From contig JAPEUQ010000005.1 of the NCBI GenBank assembly GCA_027946365.1, forward strand, positions 1,674,001 through 1,738,000: a stretch of DNA of 64,000 bases, written 5' to 3'. The position numbers and the translations under genes are program-made. Below are positions 55,326 through 64,000 of the stretch, piece after piece (the first letter of the stretch is position 1; every line of letters starts with the position of its first letter). Under the pieces are notes generated by a model, which did no database searches, was not told the DNA's origin, and saw only the letters and a program-made list of their open reading frames with translations. Source of the DNA: Kalmusia sp. IMI 367209. Its lineage: Eukaryota; Ascomycota; Dothideomycetes; Pleosporales; Didymosphaeriaceae.

Positions 55326-56352
55326 GGCGCCGGGAGAGTCAGGGTATCGAACACAAAGACGAACGGAAAGAAAGAGAGGAAGAGGAAGACAGTAGGAAGA
55401 AAAAGCGCGAAGGAAGGCGAGAAGAACCGCGCTTGGGGTTACCTTCAGACGCGTTTAGGAGTTAGGGTGGGGAACCGAATGCTTGTGTCGTGTTGCGCTG
55501 TACAGAAATAGCACTTCTAGGAACAAAATATCTCCGGAGGCAGGCATCGCTGAATACTTATACCTCTGCAGCATGCATGGGATTGCTTTGCTGATTGAAT
55601 CATGCCATAAGCTACCGCGCGTTCGGGTTGAGGATTAACAATGGGTTGCTGGGGGACATGTTCGCAAGGGAGCTATCATGGGTTAACGACCTGGCCGCTA
55701 AGCCTTATCGAGAAAAGTCAGAGCTCTCGGAGTGCAGCGAGATCCGCATCCGGGGAACCGTGATTGATGACCAACCCTCAGCATTACGGCAACAGCCGTC
55801 GAGCAATCATTGGAAGGTGATTCGTACGGGGGTATTGTGAATGTCCTATAATTCCGCCTTTTGCTGAGCTTGCAGCGGATATTGCCCGTTGTATCTGTAA
55901 TTGTTGAAAGCATGCAGTAAGCGCAGCGCGTTACAAAGCGAAGACCAAATAGGCAGCTTTACACGGGTGGGATCCATGCTTTTCGCCCTGGAAAGAACTT
56001 CTTTGGTATTGGAGAAGCGCTGTGACTAGGCTGAAGGGCATGGACGTAGGTATCAAGCATGGGTGCCTTTTGGGAGAGGATGATGGTTGCAGAGCTCAAG
56101 TTACCGTGAAAGAGTCAGACGACCTCGTTACGAAGCATCATTACTGGGACTTTTCCATTCTATCTTTCAGAATAAACGCCAGCCCAGCCCGCATGCTACA
56201 TGAGATTGGCCATGATCGCCAAACGATAGAGAAGTAGGAGTATGGTCGTGTCCACAGTCATCCGTATCGCATACATGGTAGCCCATATTACGCTATATCC
56301 CAACTAGCTTGTTATGGCACTCCAGATACGTCCTCCGCGCTCGGCGAGCTGC
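55326..56352. other. Intergenic stretch
   Basis: Upstream region of the AIF-like gene and 3' flank of the NAC-beta gene. A purine-rich track (gaaagaaagagaggaagagg type) lies near 55360-55420. No gene supported. Confidence 0.45.
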
Positions 56353-57187
56353 TTACTCAACCTCCGCCTTCGACTCGAAGTTGTCGCCCGCAACGAGGTC
56401 GGGGATGTCGTCATCGTCATCGTCGTCCTTCTTGTCGTCCTCACCCTTGTTATCCTTCTGCAGATTCTGGTAGCTCTCGGCGAGCTTGCGCAGCGACGCC
56501 AGCGAGTCGGGGCCGAGCTGGTTGAGGATACCGGGGACGAGCTCGGTGAGCTCCTTGTCTTCGCCATTGCCGTAGATGGCGAAGGTGTTGGCGGGCACGG
56601 AGGCGTGGACTGGGAGTGAAATTTAGCGGGGGTATTCAAGATGAGGCACTCGCATCATATAACGAGTATTGTCGAGACTCGCAACGCGTGTGCCTTGCTT
56701 CTTGATCGGGGATGAACATACCCTTGGGTGCCGAGAAGTGGATGACGTTTCCGTCACTCTTGAACATGTTCACCTCCTCAATAGCCTGGATGGGCTGAAC
56801 ATTGAGCTTCTTGAGCGCTCCTTGAAGCTTCTTGTCGTCGGTACCGGCGCTCTTGTGCACCTTCTTGACCTTCCTTCGTGGTGTGCCCTTTCCACTGTAT
56901 CACGTCATTAGCCAAGTCTCCAAGCACATATACGATTCGACGGTCAGATATGTATTCGATGGCAGGTACTGTCTTGCATTCGTGGGCGGAGACTCGATAG
57001 GCGGGGTCGTGCGGTCAAGAAAACCGTAGGAAGAATGCTTGCTTACCCTATTTTCGCATGTTAGCTCGCAACTCAATTAAATAGGACTGGAAGCCATCCA
57101 ACGAGCCACTAGTGATATATCATAATACGGGGCCGACGTACCAATGCGCACCGACTGCTGCATACGCGCCAGCTTTGCTTGATCCAT
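56353..57187 (-). CDS. egd1: Nascent polypeptide-associated complex subunit beta (NAC-beta)
   Basis: Exons 57187-57142, 57047 (one base), 56894-56722 and 56609-56353 give 158 residues, the expected length. The product starts [20 protein letters not shown], with the ribosome-binding motif RRKVKK right after, then the NAC domain ([40 protein letters not shown]) and an acidic Asp-run tail. The reading RIG-G-KGT is only reached if a single G (57047) lying between a tag acceptor (57050-57048) and a GTAAGC donor (57046) is kept as an exon; both flanking introns (94 and 152 nt) have good donors and branch points (gctaac, gctaat). NAC binds at the ribosomal tunnel exit and shields nascent chains from wrong targeting. 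Confidence 0.93.
57047..57047 (-). other. egd1: Putative one-nucleotide exon of NAC-beta
   Basis: On the minus strand the order is attg, GTACGT...gctaac...tag, g, GTAAGC...gctaat...acag, tgga. Only inclusion of the single g yields the conserved Ile-Gly-Gly-Lys. Removing everything as one intron gives a frameshift. Sequential removal of intron 1 then intron 2 would produce the right message. Confidence 0.72.
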
Positions 57188-57709
57188 ATTTGCGGTGGGA
57201 GAGAAAATGTGAGGTAGCGGCGAGGCTGCGAGGTCGGGATTGTCAGCGATGAATTGAAAATATTCCGGCACGTCTATCGAGAGGTTCGGAACGTGCGGAG
57301 GAGGCTATACGTACAGGATTCAGGCTGCTCGTTGGAGGCTGCGCGGTGAGGTTTGGTGATGGAGTCGAAGCGCCTGAACGGAGGAAAAGCGCCGATGTTC
57401 CGAATGTGGCCTCGCTTGTCGAATTTCCTCCCTCACAGTCCTCACCACGTCACAGCGAGATTGTATTGAGAATCAATGTCAATTGCTACGAAATTGTTGC
57501 CTCGTCTCATCATCTCAACTCCTTGGACATTAATGGTACTTATGAAGCGTGTGGCCGTCAGATCGTATTCTGACCAATCAGAATCGCGCAAGTCATCATT
57601 CACATCACGATCACAAGACTTTAGCAACCAAGCATACAGCTGAAAGAAGAAAAATGGTATCAATTGATTGACTGAATAATGCTCAAGCTCCGTTATCACG
57701 TTTACATTC
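57188..57709. other. Upstream region of NAC-beta and 3' flank of the BIM1-like gene
   Basis: No gene supported; frames here are short. Confidence 0.4.
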
Positions 57710-58433
57710 TTACAACAAAGCAAAGGCCGCCATGCCCACCGCACCCAACGCCCACGACCCAACCGTTGCGTGAGTCGCAGCGCCTGGCGTCGGACTTGCG
57801 TTGGCAGGAGATCCGCTTCCACTTGCGCTTGGGGTTGCGCTGCTATCAGAGGAAGTTCCATTGGGTTGACCGGAGATGTTCTGCTGCGTTACCCTGACGC
57901 CCGTCTTGTTCTGGCAATTATCGTTGTAGTCGGATTGGGAGAGGGTAGTGTTGACAAAGGTGACGTCGCCGCACTGCAAAACATCAGCAAAGTCATTCCG
58001 CAAAGCGAAAGTCTGCTCAGCTTACCTGGTACAAGCCACCGTTAGGGTCGCCGTTCGTCACAACCTGAATCGTCCCATTCGTGCCAGCAGTGATGTTCAG
58101 ATCTGAAGGGATGTTGACGGTGCCCAAGCAGAAATTACCGGGTCCTTCCTCCGAAAGCTGTGGGACCAGCGTGATGGTGTAGTCGTCTGCGCTGGGGTCG
58201 TTGCCAAGCGCAAGGTAGACAGCCACGCGCGACTGCGTGTGGTGCATGTCCAACTGAATTGGGCCGCCAGAAAGCGGAAACTCAGTGCGGGAATCGCTCA
58301 CGGAATCAAAGCCGCCACAAGGACCACCCGTCGCTTTGTCATCGTCGAAGCCACGCCTCGTGGGCCAGGTGAGGAGGAAATGGGCGGATGCGAGGGGGAG
58401 GAGTGTGAGGAGAGATAGCGCATTAAAGAACAT
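57710..58433 (-). CDS. BIM1-like copper-acquisition protein (LPMO-fold, GPI-anchored)
   Basis: Exons 58433-58026 and 57973-57710 (52 nt intron, GTAAGC donor, ttgcag acceptor, phase 0) give 223 residues. The signal peptide (1-17, ending ASA) leaves His18 as the mature N-terminus (HFLLTWPTRRGF), the defining feature of copper-binding LPMO-like (X325/BIM1) proteins. The body has paired Cys (GGPCGGF, NFCLG, QCGDV, DNCQN) and the LDMHH segment that could provide another copper ligand. A Ser/Thr/Pro/Gly-rich linker and a hydrophobic C-terminus (SWALGAVGMAAFALL) indicate a GPI anchor. In Cryptococcus, Bim1 helps copper import under copper limitation rather than cutting polysaccharide. Here it sits beside CTR and FRE genes, fitting that role. 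Confidence 0.88.
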
Positions 58434-59262
58434 CTTGAGGATTGTGCGATTGGTACGAGGAGAGCGAGATCGGATAGATGAGGGGTTTGAAGATGTGAGA
58501 TCAGGTAAAAGTGAGAGAGATTGACTGCAGCTCCAATTGAAGCTCAAGAGGGTATGTACCTTACTTATTGCCCGCAAAAGCTCCCCATGCCGTACATTCC
58601 GACCACCTGCACCTCGCGTGTCGCTCGTGTCAAGCCACTATGAGCTTGTTTTACCCTGCGCCGCCGCCTAGACGAGAACAGCAGGTGAATTACCGCCATC
58701 ACCTGCAGCGGTGATGTTGCTGGCGCGGGACAAAAGACAGTGTTGGGTACCGGGGCCTAGACCGAGAGCGATATTGAGCACATTCTCGGGACACTAGAGT
58801 TGATCTGCATACACAACTGTAGGGCCCTTTCACGCTAGCACCGCCCTAGCAGCCACAAGCGAGCCTCCACAGGGCCCGTCTGTTCGAGTTGCAACACCAT
58901 GTTTGACGATGGAGATCGATCTCGAACGATAAGTCGGACCATGTACATTCAAGCTTCAGCTAACGGGTGTGGCGGACTAGGTCTTTGGGTCCACCCTGCC
59001 TGACTTCGGTGCAACAACCCAAACATCACTAGCATGCCGTGGACAGTGCATGGGAACTGCCGAGTTCGATCGACCGCTACAATTGAGGACAAAGGGAAGG
59101 TGGTTCTTTGACAGGTGTGAAGTTGTTGTATTGCAAGCACAGCCGGACGGAGGCTGAACCCTGCAGCTACTCTATTCGACCCATTACCGGCCGGTCAAAA
59201 GTCGCGCAGAGACGGTGCCAAGCTGCCGTCCACTCAAACATGCTCTCGTGAGATATGAAACG
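58434..59262. promoter_or_regulatory. BIM1-like gene promoter region / CTR 3' flank
   Basis: 829 bp between the BIM1-like start and the CTR stop, both on the minus strand. It carries the copper-type motif at 58775. No gene supported. Confidence 0.5.
58775..58782 (-). promoter_or_regulatory. TGTGCTCA copper-response-type motif
   Basis: tgagcaca on the plus strand, that is TGTGCTCA on the minus strand, 342 bp upstream of the BIM1-like start. It matches the motif reported for low-copper activators of the Mac1/Cuf1 class in Aspergillus (from memory). An 8-mer can occur by chance. Confidence 0.5.
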
Positions 59263-59907
59263 TTACATGGTCATGGCGCCCTGGTTAAATCTGCCCAACG
59301 CCAGCTCGCCAATGAATGCTCCTGCCAGAACGGAAAGAAAGTAGCCCACGTTGTACGTCATTACTGCTAACATACTGCTAGAGGTTAGCGGTGTTGTACG
59401 TTGCACGTTGCAGTGTAAAAGAACTCACAGAAGGTAACCGACGCCGGATATCAAAGTCATGATGAAGGCTCGAGGAAGGTCCACGCTGAATCTGAATGGT
59501 TGGACGTGTTTGACAGGTGCCTCAACAATCCGCACATTCTCCTGCAGGCCGTTCGTGGTCAATATGCCCGTCATGGAATTCGCATCGTTGAAAGCCTTGT
59601 CTGCTACCGTCTGCTGGTCCGCGGTGACGACGTATCTTCTCTTGAGAGCAGACTGCAGTGCTCTGATCTCGAGGAAGGTCTTTGCGGTGAAGAGTGCGCG
59701 CAGGAGGATGGCGAGGACGATGAGGAATATGCAGGTCCCGGCGTAGGCGCCCGCGCTCGTCGGTGTCCATGCTTGGGAATAAAGAGGTGTGCTTGTTGAT
59801 GTGAAGAAGAACATGGACATTCCCATGGACATGGAGGAGTCACTGCTCGTCCCGTCCATGTCCATCGACCCCATAGACGACATGTCGTGACCTTCGTGGG
59901 CGACCAT
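59263..59907 (-). CDS. CTR-family copper transporter
   Basis: Exons 59907-59429 and 59374-59263 (54 nt intron, GTGAGT donor, gctaac branch point, tagcag acceptor) give 196 residues. The N-terminus is rich in His and Met (HEGHDMSSMGSMDMD and a second MSMGMSM cluster), as in extracellular copper-binding tails. Three membrane helices follow: about 54-77 (AGTCIFLIVLAILLRALF), 147-166 and 169-187. Helix 2 contains the Cu(I)-selectivity motif M-x3-M (161-165, MLAVM) and helix 3 the G-x3-G packing motif (178-182, GAFIG). The cytosolic loop between helices 1 and 2 is long (about 70 residues). Trimers of such proteins import Cu(I). The intron splits the codon just before the M-x3-M motif, so exon 2 is essential. 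The promoter is shared with the reductase gene. Confidence 0.95.
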
Positions 59908-60406
59908 TGCGATATTAGACGTTTACGTGTACGGTATATTCGGTCTAGGTTTATGGAGATGTGATTCAGTGGTGAGTACCAGACTGGCGATCACAGGCGG
60001 AAGGTAGGTCGCTTATGAAGTCGGCCACCGAGACGTCAAGCAGAACTTGGCTTGTGGGAAAGAGGCTCAGGCAGCTCTTAGCATTGACGCACAGGCTCGC
60101 TTTCTTGGAGGTTTGCGAATGGTCGCGGGCAGGCGAGGGCGATTGCGGGGGATTTCGCGACAGTCAAGAAAGGACAAGAGGAGCGATGAAGCATGGAATG
60201 TAAGGAACCGTCAATGGCTTCCTAGGCGCGCCCTTGAATGCTTGGCCTCAGGATCTCACAATAAGATATCTATGCGCGCCGCCGTGTGACCAGGACCGGC
60301 GGGGCCAGAGGGTCTTTCTTCTGTGGCCCATGGCGCCTTCTTCGTGCGCAAGGCATGCTTGCCGTGGAGAGGCGACCGAGGGTCGCGGCTTCCTTGTGCG
60401 TGCGTT

Positions 60407-60414
60407 TGAGCAAA
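60407..60414 (-). promoter_or_regulatory. TTTGCTCA Mac1-type copper-response motif
   Basis: tgagcaaa on the plus strand is the reverse complement of TTTGCTCA, the yeast Mac1 site consensus TTTGC[TG]CA. It lies about 500 bp from the CTR start and 526 bp from the reductase start. Confidence 0.55.
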
Positions 60415-60675
60415 TTATCGACAGGGGTCTGGCGCCAGCGCTAGCCGCAAGCGGGCATGCTCCCATACGCTCGCCTTCGGTGAACCAAGGGCCAAAATAT
60501 ACGAGCGTGCAGTAGCACACGGTGAATACCAGGCCCACTGCGGCCGGCAGCTGTCCCGTGGGCATGCAACGTCCAGCCCGCAATTGGTGAGCGCATTCCT
60601 CTGACACCTCCACCAACACCATCGCTCCCTCCACAGACGGATGCGACGGCAGTGAATCGCCATCTACGCCAACAA

Positions 60676-60683
60676 CGTGCTCA
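60676..60683 (+). promoter_or_regulatory. CGTGCTCA near-match to the copper-response motif
   Basis: Differs from TGTGCTCA at one base; 257 bp upstream of the reductase start. Weaker than the two perfect motifs. Confidence 0.35.
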
Positions 60684-60939
60684 GTGAGAAGGCTAGTCCA
60701 GAGAATCACCTCATGGCCATTATCACAGACGCCTCCACACCCGACTGTCGAATGCTAAGCAGGTAGCCTTGCAACAACCTTGCGTCTTGTCCCACCCTCA
60801 TCGTGAAGCCTGGTAGAAGACAGCCAGACTGAGATATTCCACGTGCAGCAGTCCAGTTCTACAGCTTGTCACATCAAGCTGCTTCAACCCATCACACCTT
60901 TCCGCCAACTCTGCGCGCGGCGCATCAAAAGACGCCATC

Positions 60940-63086
60940 ATGTCGGGCATGGCCATGGGCTCAATGTCCATGGGGGGCACTGCGCCGCTCATCGAGTTTC
61001 CAAAGTACTACTGGGCTGTGGTCGGCACCGCTATTGGCATCGCGACATTGGTGAATGTCTACAATAATGTTTTGTATAGGCAAAGGTGCGGAAATCGATG
61101 TGCCTACAACGATAATTGCTGACGTTAAGTAGGCTTGCGGCGGCGCGCGCAGGCGTATCACACCCAGCGAAACCCAAGTCATGGCTCCTCGTAGCGATCG
61201 CAACGACATTCGCCCTCACACGAGAAGCATCAAACTTCTCGGTACGGATCCCGTTCAAAAATCGCTTCCTGCGACTGCCCACCCTTGGCCGGGTCTCCCT
61301 CGTGCTGGGGAACATCGTCGTTATCGTTGTCTTGTGTTTCTATGGCCTAGATGTAGGCGACAGATGGCAAAGAGAAAACATCGGCTACCGCTGCGGATTC
61401 GTCACAATTGCTCAATTCCCGCTTATATTCCTCTTGGCCGGAAAGAACAACCTCATCGGCTACCTGACTGGAGTCAGCCACGAGCGTCTCAATTGGTTAC
61501 ACAGGTGGTGTGCCAGATGTCTCCTCTTGACTGCCACCCTCCACATGGGCTATTTCTTCGCCGACTGGGCACCCTACGATTACATCGGAACGCAACTCAA
61601 GGAAAACACGCTTGTGTGGAAGGGTATCGTGGCATGGGCGATTCTGGTCTGGATCGTCTTCAGCTCCATGGCACCAATTCGAGGCTGGTCTTACGAGGTG
61701 TTTGTCTTGCAACATCTAGTCTCATTCGCAGTCCTCATCGGCTTCGTCTACATCCACACGCCAGTGGAGGTACACGTTTATATTTGGGTGCCCGTGGCAC
61801 TATTCTGGTTCGATCGTGTCGTACGTGTGTTGCGGGTACTGTACGCGAATGTATCCTGGTTCCATCCGCGACAACGAAAGGACGGCCAAATGTCTGGAGT
61901 TTGGGCATGCAAAGCCGAATTCACACCTCTCCCACACAAGACTACCCGAGTCGTCATACAGAGCCCTCCAATCTCTTGGACGCCCGGGCAGCACGTATTT
62001 TTGTCCTGCCATTCTATCCTCCCCCTGCAAAGCCATCCCTTTACCATCGCATCTATTCCCGAGGATGGAAAGATGGAGTTCTTGGTCAAAGCTGAGACCG
62101 GTGGGACAAAACGTTTCTTCAAACACGCCGAGAAGTCGCACGGACTCCCTGCAGCGTCTGGGAAGTTAAGCACCAAAACAGTGGCAATCGAAGGTCCATA
62201 TGGAACCCTTCGTCCATTGCGTCAGTTTGACAGTGTTGTTTTACTCGCGGGTTCTACCGGCGCTACTTTTACTATGCCGCTACTCCGGGACATACTACAA
62301 GGGTGGAAGGAAAATGCAACCCCTTCACAAAAGTCAACTTCCTTGCTCAGACCGCAGACAGGGGCTGCTACCCGCAATGTACGATTCGTCTGGGTTGTCA
62401 AGAGTCGGGGACAACTTGGATGGTTCTCGGAACAACTATCATCCATCTACTCAGATTTCCAGGTTCTACAAAACGACCTAAGACACATCAAGCTAGAGCT
62501 AACAGTCTACGTAACATGTGACGAAACCTTCACCGAAGAGCACAAGACAATCCTATCAACATTGACAGCCCCGAAAGAACCAAAACATGGAGCCGTTGAA
62601 TACCGAAGCCGCTCTCCCTCGCTAGATGAGAAGGCTAAACTAGAAGAATCGCTGGAGCAAATCACGGAGGTCAGATCACGGACCGTAACATCCTGCGGTC
62701 CTAACGGAACTTGCTGTTGCAAAGCAACAGTCGATGAAACGTCACCCGACTCCATCCAAACTACATGTTCATGCTGTGGACCCAGCGAGACCAAACTCTC
62801 AGCTCCAAGACCAATATCTGGAATATCGTCCACGCCGTCGACTCCTCAAGCCAAACCTCTAGTGCATCCCTCGATAGCCGTCTTCTCTGGACGTCCGAAT
62901 CCAAGAGATATCATAAGAAGATCCCTGGAACAAGCCTGGGGTGAATCGGCCGTAGTTGTATGCGGACCGCAGGGCTTGGTGGCGGACGTGAAGCAAGACG
63001 TTTGCTCGCTAAGCGATGAACGCGCGGTACATAAGGGGACAGGCGCGCAAGGCATCTATCTACATACGGAAAGCTTTGGGTACTGA
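60940..63086 (+). CDS. Ferric/cupric reductase (FRE family)
   Basis: Exons 60940-61085 and 61133-63086 (47 nt intron, GTGCGG donor, gctgac branch point, aagtag acceptor) give 699 residues. The N-terminus is Met-rich (MSGMAMGSMSMGG) and precedes the first membrane helix (about 23-45), so it should face outside. The ferric-reductase membrane domain has the bis-heme histidine helices (LNWLHRWCARCLLLTATLHM and VFVLQHLVSFAVLIGFVYIH). The FAD motif HPFTIAS (about 349-355), the NADPH motifs GPYG and VCGPQG, and the C-terminal contact region follow. Inserted between the nucleotide-binding motifs is a Cys-rich loop (about 569-577, CGPNGTCCC, and 593-596, CSCC). Members reduce Fe(III) or Cu(II) at the cell surface for uptake. 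Pairing with a CTR gene and the Met-rich tail favour a copper role. Confidence 0.94.
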
Positions 63087-64000
63087 GTTGGTACGCAGCT
63101 ATTTTCGAAGCATTGGCATTATTGCATTGGATATCGGCGTTTACATCCGGTCACGAGTCTCACGACGTACACTTCAATACCCATACTATTACTAGCAGCT
63201 CAATGAATGCATCTTTGAACTTTACCTTGCTATCGGGATGCTCTTAATGTGATTGCTTCCCCACACTGCAGACGGGTCAAAATGGCTGAGTTCAAAGCAA
63301 AATGAAGCTCTAGATCAAAAACGACTGCAAAACTTGAGAAGATCTTCCCATTGACTTGAAGTGCTCATGCAAATAAGCAATCCACTTAGGAAAAGCATAT
63401 ATGCTATGCTTCGTTGTCTATCGTCGTCCCTGCGTCGAGAGTTGTACGGCATCGCGAGAGAAGAAACTCGCTATTCGGTCTCTCGGAGCGTCTCCTTTGT
63501 AGATTTATAATGCTATAGGCAATATACCACAATTGTACAGCTGGTATTGTCTCTGGAAACTAGTCTCCGATGGGAATCATCACCGTGATTGGCGAGCTAT
63601 AGAATCGTGCCGTTGATACCTGTCAACTCGCGCTTTTACTTGTTATAGCTTGTCTGATGGTGACTTGGAGGTTCCGTTGGGGAGTAGATTAGAAGGGTGG
63701 AAGGGACGTCTGAATAGGATAAATTTTAAATTTTGAGGTTTGAAAACTTCGAAATGGAGGAAGAAGCCTTAGAGATGAAGGCGTGAGAATCACGGACCAG
63801 AAATTTGAGTTGAAGAACGCGTAAATGTGAGGAGATTGAAGCGGTATCTTTACAAGACTATTTCATTTTGCAAAATACAGTTGAAGCTAGTGGTGAGTTG
63901 CGCGAGGCATGCTAGAGGTGACTCGGTCTACTTGCTGAGCCGGATCAAGATTGTCTTTCCACGATGTAGAAAGAATTGAAAGATTCAAGACTCATACCTT
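63087..64000. other. Downstream flank of the reductase gene, no supported gene
   Basis: No frame with recognisable motifs and no frame open to the right edge on either strand. The very end reads aag/GTATGAGT on the minus strand, which could be a donor of a gene lying beyond the window; this is a weak hint only. Confidence 0.4.

Larger units (their letters stand above)
59908..60939. promoter_or_regulatory. Shared divergent promoter of CTR and ferric reductase genes
   Basis: 1032 bp separate the divergent starts. GCTCA-type cores occur at 60407 (perfect TTTGCTCA on the minus strand), 60588 (TGCGCTCA on the minus strand) and 60676 (CGTGCTCA). This arrangement would let one low-copper factor drive both genes. 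No gene was recognised inside it. Confidence 0.6.

Noticed and set aside
1..64000. CRISPR arrays, bacterial-type operons, riboswitches or prophage genes
   Set aside because: The genome is clearly that of a filamentous ascomycete; the only tandem array (23636-23722) has no spacers.

Overview
The window is nuclear DNA of a filamentous ascomycete (Pezizomycotina; Dothideomycetes is my guess, not proven). The evidence is many short introns (about 45-160 nt) with GTRNGT-type donors and CTRAY branch points, an AreA/NIT2 GATA factor, a NIMA kinase, several HET and NLR-type genes, and single genes spaced by 0.25-5 kb. Exon structures below were joined by hand from reading frames and splice sites; none was checked against transcripts or databases.

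Region 1-24 kb is accessory in character. It opens with the 5' part of a minus-strand gene (cut by the window edge) whose protein starts with a near-copy of the histone H3 tail fused to an F-box-like region. Then come a large membrane protein, an AT-rich decayed block, two HET-domain genes (one with a predicted N-terminal membrane anchor), an orphan gene, a two-domain WSC surface protein with two apparent frameshifts, an orphan acidic/basic protein and a NACHT NLR followed by a 3 x 29 bp tandem repeat.

Region 24-58 kb is mostly conserved housekeeping: a DJ-1/PfpI protein, the nitrogen regulator areA (one apparent +1 frameshift in a C run), the DASH subunit Hsk3, a small membrane protein, a GPI-type surface protein, a fungal protein of the 'GGPP synthetase-like' annotation group, exosome subunit Rrp43, an ankyrin-BTB protein divergent from the NIMA kinase, a decayed ankyrin gene, a dienelactone hydrolase, an AIF/FSP1-like oxidoreductase and NAC-beta, whose gene appears to contain a one-nucleotide exon. 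Two long stretches (about 29-33.5 kb and 34.5-39.3 kb) show no gene I can support.

Region 57.7-63.1 kb is a coherent copper/iron uptake cluster: a BIM1-like (LPMO-fold) GPI protein, a CTR copper transporter and a ferric/cupric reductase with a Met-rich outer N-terminus. Low-copper-type motifs (TGTGCTCA, TTTGCTCA) lie in the BIM1 upstream region and in the shared CTR/FRE promoter. The likely logic is reduction of Cu(II) by the reductase, capture by the BIM1-like protein and import of Cu(I) by CTR.
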